43,767 nt of DNA from Psychrobacter sp. Pi2-52. Lineage in GTDB: Bacteria > Pseudomonadota > Gammaproteobacteria > Pseudomonadales > Moraxellaceae. Below, piece by piece: positions 36,280 to 43,767 of the stretch. Made by a program: the position numbers and the translations under genes. Numbering within the stretch: position 1 is the stretch's first letter; the number at the start of each line of letters is the position of its first letter. The notes under the pieces are model-generated. The model saw only the letters and a program-made list of their open reading frames with translations. It was not told where the DNA came from and made no database searches. The stretch covers positions 1 through 43,767 of the forward strand of contig NZ_CAJHBS010000025.1 of NCBI RefSeq assembly GCF_904846705.1. The letters run 5' to 3'.

Positions 36280-37503
36280 ATGGCTGTTGGAAATGTATCA
36301 GTACCTGACGTTATCTATCCTATCGATGGTATCAAACTCAGTGCCACAGCGGCAGGTGTCCGTTATAAGGACCGAGATGATCTAGTAGTCATCGAAATAT
36401 CTGACAGAGCTACTACTGCGGTTGTAACCACTAAAAACACCTTTTGTGCCGCGCCAGTGCGAGTATTGCGTGAGCACTTTGCTAAGGTTAGTCCGCGCTA
36501 TTTAGTCACCAATACAGGTAACGCAAATGCAGGTACGGGCGCTGATGGTAAGCGCCGCGCTATTGATATCTGTACAGCATTAGCTGACAAAGCCGGTGTA
36601 GATACCAATACGATATTGCCATTCTCTACCGGTGTCATTGGTGAGCCGTTAAATAGTGATGCGGTCATCGCAGGTCTGGATAATGCATTGGCTAATCTAG
36701 CGCCTGATAGCTGGCTAGCCGCTGCTAATGGCATTCGCACGACAGATACCATTCCTAAATTAGCCAGCCAAAAAATTGATGTAGCAGGTACTAGCTATCA
36801 TGTCACTGGTATGTCTAAAGGCTCAGGAATGATACGCCCAAATATGGCGACTATGCTGGGCTATGTGGCGACAGATGCTAATATCGCTGCTGACTTATTG
36901 CAAGAGATGCTAAGCGCTATCAATGAGCAGTCTTTCAACCGCATTACTGTCGATGGCGATACCTCAACCAATGACTGTTGTGTGTTAATCGCAACAGGTG
37001 CTGCTAGCTCAGAGGTGATTGATAGTCCAGAGCATCCACATTATCAGCCTGTATTTGATGCATTGGCTGATGTGTTTGTTCGTCTGGCACAACTGATTGT
37101 ACGTGATGGCGAAGGCGCTACTAAATTCATGACGGTCAAGGTGACTGGCGGTCAAACCACGCAAGAATGCTGCGATGTGGCTTATGCAGTCGCACATTCA
37201 CCTTTAGTAAAAACGGCATTCTTTGCCAGTGATGCTAACTGGGGACGCATATTAGCAGCAGTGGGCTATGCTGGTATCGAAAATTTAGATACAGAGCAAG
37301 TTGATGTGTATCTAGACGAGGTAATGATTTGTCAAAATGGCGGTGTTGCACCTGACTATACAGAGGAGGCGGGCAAAACAGTCATGAGCCGACCTGAGAT
37401 TACCATTCATATCGACCTTGCACGTGGCGATGCCAGTGATACCGTATATACCTGCGATTTATCATACGATTACGTCAAAATAAATGCTGATTATCGTAGC
37501 TAG
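36280..37503 (+). CDS. argJ: Bifunctional glutamate N-acetyltransferase/ornithine acetyltransferase
   Basis: ArgJ recycles the acetyl group between N-acetylornithine and glutamate in arginine synthesis. The autoprocessing site KGSGMIRPNMATMLGY contains nucleophile Thr191, and STGVIG (116-121) forms the oxyanion region. ATKFMTVKVTGG and the C-terminal CDLSYDYVKINADYRS complete the family pattern. The ATG at 36280 has AAGGA 8 bases upstream; a TTG 21 bases earlier is less likely. Length 407 is normal. It is followed by a strong terminator. Confidence 0.97.
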   Translation: MAVGNVSVPDVIYPIDGIKLSATAAGVRYKDRDDLVVIEISDRATTAVVTTKNTFCAAPVRVLREHFAKVSPRYLVTNTGNANAGTGADGKRRAIDICTALADKAGVDTNTILPFSTGVIGEPLNSDAVIAGLDNALANLAPDSWLAAANGIRTTDTIPKLASQKIDVAGTSYHVTGMSKGSGMIRPNMATMLGYVATDANIAADLLQEMLSAINEQSFNRITVDGDTSTNDCCVLIATGAASSEVIDSPEHPHYQPVFDALADVFVRLAQLIVRDGEGATKFMTVKVTGGQTTQECCDVAYAVAHSPLVKTAFFASDANWGRILAAVGYAGIENLDTEQVDVYLDEVMICQNGGVAPDYTEEAGKTVMSRPEITIHIDLARGDASDTVYTCDLSYDYVKINADYRS

Positions 37504-37537
37504 TCATTTTAAAAAACAGAATGTGCATAGTTGTATC

Positions 37538-37568
37538 AAAGCCAGAACAAATATTGTTCTGGCTTTTT
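37538..37568 (+). terminator. argJ terminator
   Basis: AAAGCCAGAACAA pairs with TTGTTCTGGCTTT over a 3-nt loop, followed by T residues, 34 bases after the stop. Confidence 0.88.
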
Positions 37569-37861
37569 AATGTCAAACTTCTGCTCAGTAGCAAATAACT
37601 CCGCTATTCAATACGCTTCATTAACATCAGTTGCAAAAGCTGACGTTACTTTACAAAGCAGTTATAGAGGGTAAGACGAATAGCGGCCTATACTGGTTTC
37701 AGTAAAAAGCAAATGACCTTGTTAGCTTGTAGCAAAGCAAGATAAGGTGTTCAAAACAATAAGTTTATCTAAGTAACAATGAATTACTAGCTAAATCAAT
37801 AAATAAGCCAGTAACTAAGCTATCAATAAAGAATCAATAACAATTATCTGAGGATTGAATA
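37569..37861. promoter_or_regulatory. Upstream region of the lipoprotein gene
   Basis: About 290 non-coding bases. A TGAGGA ribosome site precedes the lipoprotein ATG. No repeat or clear promoter box stands out. Confidence 0.4.
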
Positions 37862-38260
37862 ATGAAGAAATTAGCACTTGCAGCATTGATGACGACTTTT
37901 GCCCTTTCTGGTTGCTCTACGATGAGTATGGATGATGAGCGCACGATGGTTGTTGAAGGACAACCTATGAATGTAAAAGTAGTAAACATCCCAAGTTTTG
38001 AAGTAGAAATCGCACCGCGTAAAGCAGTATGCGACTTAACTGCTACTGATGGCAGCATGGTTGAATCACAGTGCTTACAGTATCGTCAAACTTATCAGAA
38101 AAACTACACCACGCTAAATGGTAATATTCAAGGCTTTACCTATGAGCCAAACTATCGTTATGTCCTAGATGTACGTCAAGAAGCAGTAACAGCAGAGGGC
38201 TCTAATGTCGTACAGCCAGTTTGGATTTTAAACGAAGTGGTATCAAAAACTGCTGAATAA
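37862..38260 (+). CDS. Small outer-membrane-type lipoprotein with a DUF4377-like domain
   Basis: MKKLALAALMTTFALSGC is a type II signal peptide with lipobox LSGC and lipidated Cys18, so the 115-residue mature protein should be anchored to the envelope. CLQYRQTYQKNYTTLNGNIQGFTYEPNYRYVLDVRQE resembles the DUF4377 pattern found in HslJ-associated proteins. Its function is unknown. It has its own ribosome site and a terminator, so it is a single-gene transcript. Ser at position 19 instead of Asp suggests outer-membrane sorting. Confidence 0.82.
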   Translation: MKKLALAALMTTFALSGCSTMSMDDERTMVVEGQPMNVKVVNIPSFEVEIAPRKAVCDLTATDGSMVESQCLQYRQTYQKNYTTLNGNIQGFTYEPNYRYVLDVRQEAVTAEGSNVVQPVWILNEVVSKTAE

Positions 38261-38317
38261 TATTGATAGCAATATATAGACGATAAACCAGTTACAAAAG
38301 CAGTTATACATGACAAG

Positions 38318-38346
38318 AAGGCCTCTAACGAATTAGAGGCCTTTTT
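38318..38346. terminator. Terminator between the lipoprotein and sdaA
   Basis: AAGGCCTCTAA pairs with TTAGAGGCCTT over a 4-nt loop, followed by TTT. It lies between convergent genes and could serve both. Confidence 0.8.
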
Positions 38347-38386
38347 ACGTGCTTATTGTTAGTAAATTATTTTTCGAGAAGTCGGA

Positions 38387-39820
38387 TTAGCATTGACTGT
38401 AGTTGACACTGACGCCGCGCGTTGCTGTAGGGATTCTATTATCAGCATAAACCGCCAGGCCGCCTCGTGCCGTCTCTTTATATTTATCAGACATATCGGC
38501 ACCTGTTTGCTTCATCGTCTCTATCGCTTTGTCTAAAGAGACGAAGTGCTGACCATTCCCTCTACAGGCTAGACGTGCTGCATTGATTGCTTTAACTGCA
38601 CCCATCGCATTACGCTCGATACAAGGCACTTGTACCAGTCCGCCAATAGGGTCACAAGTAAGACCTAGATTGTGCTCAATGCCAATCTCTGCTGCATTTA
38701 GACATTTAGCTGGTGTGCCATTCATGATTTCTGCCAGTGCAGAGCCTGCCATTGCACACGCAGAACCAACTTCACCTTGGCAACCGACTTCAGCACCAGA
38801 GATTGAAGCATTTTGCTTGATAAGGCTACCGATAGCAGTGGCGTTTAGCAAAAATTTACGAACACCATTTTGGCTGTAGTTGGGCAAAAAATCACGATAG
38901 TAATGCAGTACGGCAGGAATGATACCTGCTGCGCCATTGGTTGGAGCCGTGACTACTTTACCGCCATTGGCATTTTCTTCATTGACGGCGAGCGCGTACA
39001 AATCGACCCAGTCCATAGCTGCTAACTTATCAGTCTTGGTTATCGGTTGGTCTTTTTCCGCACACAGCTGCGTATGCAAATCTTGGGCACGGCGTTTTAC
39101 ATCTAATCCACCCGGTAGGATACCGCCATTTTCACAGCCTTGTTTGACGCAGTCTTGCATCACTTCCCAAATGCTATCTAGATAAGCAAATACTTCTTCT
39201 TTGGCATGGAAGTGACATTCGTTTGCCAGTACCAATTCGCTGATGCTCAAGTGATGCTCACGACATTGCTCTAGTAGCTCTGCTGCGTTATTGAACGGGT
39301 AAGGAACTCTATCGATGGTCGGGCTGGCATGATCTTCGTCTGGGTTAGTTGCATCTTCTTCATTAATGACAAAACCGCCGCCAACTGAATAGTACGTCTG
39401 CTGATAGCGAATGCCTTCAGTTGAGATAGCGCGTAGCGTCAATGCATTAGGGTGATAAGGCAGCACAGTATCGTCATACCAGTAGATGTCTTGCTCTGTA
39501 TCAAAAGCAATCGTATGCGTGCCTGATACATTGAGAATTTTGTCAGAGAAGATAGGAGATAGGTAGCTACTGGTCATGCGTGTGTCTATCGTGCTAGGCG
39601 TGTGCCCAAGTAGGCCTAGTAAAATAGCGGTATCTGTTGCATGCCCTTTTCCGGTCGCCGCCAAAGAGCCATACAGTTCAATCTCAATGGTCTTAACTGC
39701 AGTCAGTTCCATTTGCTCAGTTAGCGAGGTCAAAAATAAGTTTGCAGCGACCATCGGTCCGACTGTATGCGAACTGGATGGGCCGATGCCGATTTTAAAT
39801 AAATCAAAAACACTGATCAT
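38387..39820 (-). CDS. sdaA: L-serine ammonia-lyase, iron-sulfur type
   Basis: Single-chain serine dehydratase that converts L-serine to pyruvate and ammonia with a [4Fe-4S] cluster. It has the N-terminal VFDLFKIGIGPSSSHTVGPM, GKVVTAPTNGAAGIIPAVL, and the cluster cysteines in GCQGEVGSACAMAG and LTCDPIGGLVQVPCIERN. The length of 477 is slightly above the usual 455. It is transcribed alone on the minus strand. Confidence 0.96.
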   Translation of the reverse strand: MISVFDLFKIGIGPSSSHTVGPMVAANLFLTSLTEQMELTAVKTIEIELYGSLAATGKGHATDTAILLGLLGHTPSTIDTRMTSSYLSPIFSDKILNVSGTHTIAFDTEQDIYWYDDTVLPYHPNALTLRAISTEGIRYQQTYYSVGGGFVINEEDATNPDEDHASPTIDRVPYPFNNAAELLEQCREHHLSISELVLANECHFHAKEEVFAYLDSIWEVMQDCVKQGCENGGILPGGLDVKRRAQDLHTQLCAEKDQPITKTDKLAAMDWVDLYALAVNEENANGGKVVTAPTNGAAGIIPAVLHYYRDFLPNYSQNGVRKFLLNATAIGSLIKQNASISGAEVGCQGEVGSACAMAGSALAEIMNGTPAKCLNAAEIGIEHNLGLTCDPIGGLVQVPCIERNAMGAVKAINAARLACRGNGQHFVSLDKAIETMKQTGADMSDKYKETARGGLAVYADNRIPTATRGVSVNYSQC

Positions 39821-40333
39821 AATAAGTCACCAAAAATTTTAAGCGCTTTAGCCTATTTTATCTATGGCATTGGGCGCTTTTGTGAAAAATATAATAGACA
39901 GCCATCGCTCCTAGTCACCATTGATAGGTGGGCGCGAGACACTATTTATGAAGGTTATAAGGTAAATGAGCACTGAGGGCAGTTGAATAATAACTTTTAT
40001 TTATTTTGAAACTCCGTTATCATGCTCGCAGTCAACAACTATGTAACATCCTGTAAGTTGGTTATCATCGTAAAATAAGACGGATTAAAAAAGACTAAAT
40101 TTTTCAGTCAGACATATCCGTATTCATACATCTAGCAAGATATGGCTATCATACCAAATAATACTTTTGGTTTGTCATATTACAACATAAATGAATGAAT
40201 TGGGATGACATATTATAGATAGAAGGACTTAACGTTCTGCTATTTATACAAGCCCTTAGAAATATGTCCATTTATTAATATTCTTATTTTATCAGTTATT
40301 CAAGGGCGTATTGAACATTCACAAATAGGCACT
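39821..40333. other. Intergenic region between sdaA and the permease
   Basis: About 510 non-coding bases, with the sdaA promoter on the right-hand side of its start. A short ACCAAA/TTTGGT hairpin occurs near 40154-40173. No coding family or RNA gene was recognised. Confidence 0.4.
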
Positions 40334-40432
40334 GCTGATTGCTAAAACTGTTCTAGGCAAGGCGTAAAACGACGGTCATGTTCGTGCCTTAACTAGATTT
40401 ATAACGCGGTATAGGACAGTTTTAGCATCAGC
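40334..40432. repeat. 99-bp inverted-repeat element (MITE-like)
   Basis: GCTGATTGCTAAAACTGT at the left end and ACAGTTTTAGCATCAGC at the right end are near-perfect inverted repeats of about 21 bp, with one gap and one mismatch. Inside lies a smaller hairpin (AAGGC and GCCTT). It has no coding capacity. The form fits a miniature inverted-repeat transposable element or a folded RNA. No clear target-site duplication is visible. Confidence 0.6.
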
Positions 40433-40451
40433 TCCAATATTAACAGAAGGA

Positions 40452-40551
40452 GACAGGGCTATTTTTTGCCATTTCACTGTTAAAAATAGACGCTTAGAAT
40501 AACTAAACTTACTATTTTTAACGTCGAACTGTCTAAAAAATAGTCTCTGTC
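40452..40551. repeat. 100-bp palindromic element before the permease gene
   Basis: Outer arms GACAG..CTATTTTTT (left) and AAAAAATAG..CTGTC (right) and inner arms GTTAAAAATAG and CTATTTTTAAC are nested, so the whole 100 bp can fold back on itself. It begins 20 bases after the previous element ends and is non-coding. A second MITE-like repeat of a different family, or a regulatory leader of the permease, are both possible. Confidence 0.6.
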
Positions 40552-40621
40552 AGTGCCATGGTCGAATATTCAACACGCCCCAGCCTATTACTTTAGCTTA
40601 GCTCACATAGGACAAGCGCGC

Positions 40622-42046
40622 ATGCCATCTCAAAAAGACCCTTCAACAGCGTCAGACAATAGCGCTCAAGATCTATCGACTCAAAATGCCTTGGAGTCTG
40701 CAGGCATTGATTCAGCCGCTATCAATTACCCGCACAATCCAGACTTCGAAAATGGCCGTTGGTTTCCGACATGGCGTCCTTATAAGGGCGATTTGGATCG
40801 TGACCCAGTTGGTATCAACGACTATCTACCTCCGTCAAAAAGCGTATTGCTCGGTATACAGCATACATTTGCGATGTTTGGTGCAACCGTGCTTGCACCT
40901 TTATTGATGGGGTTTGATCCTAACTTAGCTATCTTGATGTCCGGTATCTGTACGGTAATGTTTTTTATGATTACCGGTGGGCGCATGCCGAGCTACTTGG
41001 GATCAAGCTTTGCTTTTATTGGTCCAGTCATCGCGGTGACCGCTTATGCAGGCGCAGGGTTCAATGACAATCTAAATGTTGCGCTAGGCGGTATTATGGC
41101 CTGTGGTATTATTTATGCATTGATTGGTCTGCTAGTGATGAAGACGGGTACAGGTTGGATTGAGCGTTTGATGCCGCCTATTGTGACGGGTGCGATTGTC
41201 ATGATTATCGGTCTTAACTTGGCGCCAGTGACCATTCAAGGGGTGTCTGCCAATCAGTTTGATGCTTGGATGGCCACCTTGACCGTACTGCTCATTAGTG
41301 GTGTGGCAGTATTTACTCGCGGTATGTTGCGTCGTCTGTTGCTACTCGTCGGTTTGGTTCTGTCGTATGTTGCTTATTTTGTCATGACCAATATTCTAGG
41401 CTTTGGTACTGCGATTGATTTTAGTACGGTAGCCGCCGCTTCATGGTTTGGACTACCAAGCATTCATACGCCGCGCTTTGAGATGAGCGCTATTATCCTA
41501 ATTGCACCTGTGGCCTTTATTTTGGTGGCTGAAAATCTAGGGCACTTTAAGGCAGTAGAGGGCATGACCAAGGCTCGTGTAACTCCTTATATGGGCCGAG
41601 CATTTTTGGCGGACGGTTTAGCCACGACCTTTTCAGCAGGATTTGGTGGTACAGGTGTTACTACTTACGCTGAAAACATCGGTGTCATGGCGGTTACCAA
41701 AGTGTATAGCACGACGATATTTGTCGTAGCAGGTTTGGTTGCTATCATATTGGGACTGTCACCAAAGTTTGGTGCGATCATTCAGACCATCCCAGCGGCT
41801 CTATTGGGCGGTGCTTCTATTGTTGTCTTCGGCCTTATCACGGTTGCTGGGATAAAAATCTGGATCGATAGCCATATTGATTTTAGTAAAAACAGCAATC
41901 TGATTATTGCAGCAGTAACGGTCATTATGGGTACTGGTAATTTTAGCTTGCATTTGGGTGGCTTTGATTTAGGCGGTATCGGTACTGCTACTTTAGCCGC
42001 TATTGTGTTGAATGCCTTGTTTAACCAAAGCTTTGAAGCGAAATAA
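40622..42046 (+). CDS. NCS2-family uracil permease (UraA/RutG-like)
   Basis: A 474-residue transporter with 12-14 membrane segments. PSKSVLLGIQHTFAMFGATVLAP, YLGSSFAFIGPV, LVAENLGHFKAVEGM and GGTGVTTYAENIGVMAVTKVYS are NCS2 hallmarks. The last of these resembles the uracil-specific UraA and RutG rather than xanthine carriers. An unusual polar N-terminal extension of about 80 residues precedes the first helix. The ATG at 40622 with AGGA 9 bases before it is preferred; the open frame continues upstream only into the palindromic element. Confidence 0.9.
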   Translation: MPSQKDPSTASDNSAQDLSTQNALESAGIDSAAINYPHNPDFENGRWFPTWRPYKGDLDRDPVGINDYLPPSKSVLLGIQHTFAMFGATVLAPLLMGFDPNLAILMSGICTVMFFMITGGRMPSYLGSSFAFIGPVIAVTAYAGAGFNDNLNVALGGIMACGIIYALIGLLVMKTGTGWIERLMPPIVTGAIVMIIGLNLAPVTIQGVSANQFDAWMATLTVLLISGVAVFTRGMLRRLLLLVGLVLSYVAYFVMTNILGFGTAIDFSTVAAASWFGLPSIHTPRFEMSAIILIAPVAFILVAENLGHFKAVEGMTKARVTPYMGRAFLADGLATTFSAGFGGTGVTTYAENIGVMAVTKVYSTTIFVVAGLVAIILGLSPKFGAIIQTIPAALLGGASIVVFGLITVAGIKIWIDSHIDFSKNSNLIIAAVTVIMGTGNFSLHLGGFDLGGIGTATLAAIVLNALFNQSFEAK

Positions 42047-42112
42047 GTAATACTGATGAGAGTGAAGTTTGCGCCTATCAAATAAAGATGGTCAAAGCAT
42101 ATCTCATCTAAC

Positions 42113-42150
42113 AAAAAGCGCCCATGCTATAGATAGCATGGGCGCTTTTT
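42113..42150 (+). terminator. Permease terminator
   Basis: A perfect 18-bp stem (AAAAAGCGCCCATGCTAT and its complement) with a 2-nt centre and a T-run, 67 bases after the stop. Confidence 0.9.
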
Positions 42151-42750
42151 TATGGCAAGCATGGATATCAGTGAGCCTTTCTGCTGTAGAGGTTTGATAG
42201 TTCTGATTCGTAGATCTTACCAATCATATAAACCCGTTAGCTTGGCCTGTGAGCTGAGTCAATTCAATTACAACTTGACTATTATGAACAAAACCTCTTG
42301 CATAATGACTTCAAAATCGAGCATATATTCATCAGTATCGTAGGATAGGTATATTTTTATAGTTTCTCTATCGCAGCTTTGTCCAATTGCTCGATATTCA
42401 TCAGTCCGAGTGCCACTCACATATTGATGACATTGTATGATAGTTTCTATCAATGAATATTCATTTCGTACCAGCTTTTGTTTTTAGGTTAATATTTTTT
42501 TTCATAGAAGCTAGTCTTCAATTAGCGGTTAAAACGATTACAAGCAACTCTTTAGTTTAAAAAACTATCCCAAACAATAAGATCATAGGTAGGATTGTAT
42601 AAACTTTCATAAGCAAACCGTTTATCGCTAAAGAAATACCTATCATCGGATTTATCAACAGTTTAGTAGGTGTTAATAACAGAAAAAATACATATTGTTA
42701 TATATTGATAATTCTATCCCTGATTTAACATAACTGAAAGGACTATCAAT
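42151..42750. promoter_or_regulatory. 600-bp upstream region of the autotransporter
   Basis: The region must hold the autotransporter promoter. It becomes AT-rich from 42450 on. ATATTCATCAGT occurs twice (near 42325 and 42394). A 61-codon open frame on the minus strand (42268-42453) has protein-like composition but no other support. AAAGGA lies 8 bases before the ATG at 42751. Confidence 0.45.
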
Positions 42751-43767
42751 ATGAATCATATCTACCGTGTTGTTTTTAACCGTTCTTTGGGCGTGTATCA
42801 ATGTGTGTCTGAGCTTGCAAAAGCACAGGGTAAATCATCTGGTCGTTCGGCAATTAGTGGTAAACGTTCATCATTCATTGTTTCTAGTTTATCTATAGCG
42901 ATACTAAGTACAATGGCGGCAAATGTTGCGCAAGCAGCTATTTATAACAGTGGTAATACACAACCATTATCTGGTGTTTATAAGCCTATCGATGATGTAA
43001 TAACGGGTCAAGGAACTGTCTTAAAAACTGATAGTACTCTAGTGGGTGACTCTGACAATGGTGTGTTACGAATTCAAGAGTCGGGTAAGCTTAAAAATGC
43101 AGGTTACATGGCCGTAGGTAGTGCTTCCGGTGCAAGTGGTCAGGTAACTGTCACAGGTCTTAATTCACAAATAACCGCTGATGCATTAGACATCGGTATT
43201 GGTGGTGAAAGTAGCGTAATTATTGAAGAGGGTGGTAAAGTTTTAGTAGGTGATAGAGTAAATATTTTTTCTGACTCTGCTAATGGCAATTTAGGAAGTA
43301 TGACTGTCACTGGACTTGACTCAAAACTTGCTACTGAAAATATTTTTATCAATGGTGGAACCTTAAATATCAATGATAGCGGAAAAGTAAATACTAGTAG
43401 GTTTGCTATCGGCACTGGTACTGGTACTGGTACTGGTACTGGTACTGGCATAGGTGCTAATGATCTAGGTGAATTAAAGGTTAATGGTAATGATTCGAAA
43501 CTGATAGTCAATGATAATTTATATGTTGGAGACAAAGGTAAAGGTAGCGTTACTATAGAAGCTGGTGGTGAAGCTAAGATAGATAATGATATTTACGTTG
43601 GCTCTGCAGCTGGTAGCGAAGGTAATTTGAACGTAACTGGTGTGGACTCAAAACTGGTTAGTGGCGATGATTTATATGTCGGAGATGAAGGTAAAGGTAG
43701 CGTTACTATAGAAGCTGGCGGTGAAGCTAGGATAGATGATGATATTTACGTTGGCTCTGCAGCTGGT
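42751..43767 (+). CDS. Type V autotransporter with ESPR and T5SS-type passenger repeats, 3' end outside window
   Basis: The N-terminus MNHIYRVVFNRSLGVYQCVS is an ESPR (extended signal peptide region), followed by a basic stretch, a hydrophobic core (42-58) and a probable cleavage after AQA at residue 62. The passenger is built from units of the type VTGxxSKL...LYVGDxGKGSVTIEAGGEA, matching T5SS/PEP-CTERM-associated repeats that form a beta helix. No beta-barrel is present because the frame is still open at the right edge (339 codons seen). Function in adhesion or surface display is inferred. It is preceded by AAAGGA and stands alone. Confidence 0.9.
   Translation, partial: MNHIYRVVFNRSLGVYQCVSELAKAQGKSSGRSAISGKRSSFIVSSLSIAILSTMAANVAQAAIYNSGNTQPLSGVYKPIDDVITGQGTVLKTDSTLVGDSDNGVLRIQESGKLKNAGYMAVGSASGASGQVTVTGLNSQITADALDIGIGGESSVIIEEGGKVLVGDRVNIFSDSANGNLGSMTVTGLDSKLATENIFINGGTLNINDSGKVNTSRFAIGTGTGTGTGTGTGIGANDLGELKVNGNDSKLIVNDNLYVGDKGKGSVTIEAGGEAKIDNDIYVGSAAGSEGNLNVTGVDSKLVSGDDLYVGDEGKGSVTIEAGGEARIDDDIYVGSAAG
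43414..43449 (+). repeat. Hexanucleotide tandem repeat (ACTGGT, six units)
   Basis: Five exact copies of ACTGGT and a sixth ending in C encode alternating Thr and Gly within the autotransporter passenger. The unit is a multiple of three, so changes in copy number alter length but not reading frame. Confidence 0.9.
43537..43767 (+). repeat. 153-bp in-frame tandem repeat in the passenger domain
   Basis: The sequence starting GGTAAAGGTAGCGTTACT at 43537 recurs at 43690 with only a few changes and runs to the window edge, giving a 51-residue period. Each unit spells GKGSVTIEAGGEA...DIYVGSAAG. Near identity at the DNA level suggests recent duplication and probably more copies beyond the edge. Confidence 0.9.

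Noticed and set aside
42268..42453. A 61-codon minus-strand open frame with protein-like composition
   Set aside because: No ribosome site, no family resemblance, and it lies in an AT-rich upstream region. It could be a fragment of a lost gene, but the evidence is too thin to call.
43414..43449. On/off phase variation by the hexanucleotide tract
   Set aside because: The unit is six bases, so copy-number change keeps the frame; only length variation is possible.
43140..43535. Minus-strand open frame with a Pro-Val repeat
   Set aside because: It is the reverse reading of the Thr-Gly hexanucleotide tract within the autotransporter gene.
43537..43767. Regular repeats that might suggest a CRISPR-like array
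   Set aside because: The repeats are long, contiguous, in frame and code for a beta-helix passenger, with no spacers.

Overview
The window looks like a chromosomal segment of a gammaproteobacterium of the family Moraxellaceae, most likely Psychrobacter. This is inference from gene content, an estimated GC near 40 percent, and protein features such as a Pseudomonas/Moraxellaceae-type AspRS and a SohB-like protease without a membrane anchor. No rRNA, tRNA, CRISPR array, intact insertion sequence or phage gene was seen.

Positions 1-4302 (minus strand) hold a tightly coupled four-gene unit: a GT39/ArnT-like integral membrane glycosyltransferase, a GtrB/ArnC-like polyprenyl-phosphate glycosyltransferase, a GtrA flippase-like protein and a ChbG/YdjC (NaxD-like) deacetylase. 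The set has the same logic as the Bordetella Lgm and Francisella FlmF/NaxD/FlmK lipid A amino-sugar systems: charge an undecaprenyl carrier with a HexNAc, deacetylate it, flip it, transfer it to lipid A. Two perfect palindromes lie just upstream. Next to it is a 3' fragment of ilvE (4442-4615) with a terminator, probably a scar of past recombination.

Positions 4799-15668 (minus strand) form a long surface-polysaccharide cluster: rfbBDAC for dTDP-L-rhamnose, fdtA-fdtC-fdtB for a dTDP-3-N-acyl-3,6-dideoxyhexose (Fuc3N or Qui3N type), and glycosyltransferases of several folds (GT2, GT61, GT-B-like, GT25), led by an unrecognised 249-residue protein. Positions 15925-20061 add a GT4 enzyme, a WaaZ/MptE-like protein, a small DxD glycosyltransferase and an LpxL-like lipid A acyltransferase. 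No Wzx, Wzy, Wzz or initiating phosphosugar transferase is present, so the cluster fits stepwise lipooligosaccharide/LPS outer-core assembly better than a polymerised capsule or O antigen. The block at about 8.4-14.0 kb is visibly more AT-rich than its flanks, suggesting acquisition or exchange.

Positions 20129-42046 are mostly housekeeping or metabolic genes: aspS, a soluble SohB-like S49 peptidase, a lipid-catabolism group (ACAD10/11-type acyl-CoA dehydrogenase, APH-fold kinase, histidine-phosphatase-like protein, SDR, and two tandem FadD acyl-CoA ligases), a FetAB-like ABC exporter with a thioesterase, xthA, argJ, a DUF4377-like lipoprotein, sdaA and a uracil-type NCS2 permease. The APH kinase next to the ACAD10/11-type dehydrogenase resembles a split version of the enzymes that break down 4-hydroxy acids. 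Two inverted-repeat elements of about 100 bp sit side by side before the permease.

The window ends inside a type V autotransporter (from 42751) with an ESPR signal region and a passenger of tandem repeats, including a 153-bp near-identical repeat and a hexanucleotide tract.
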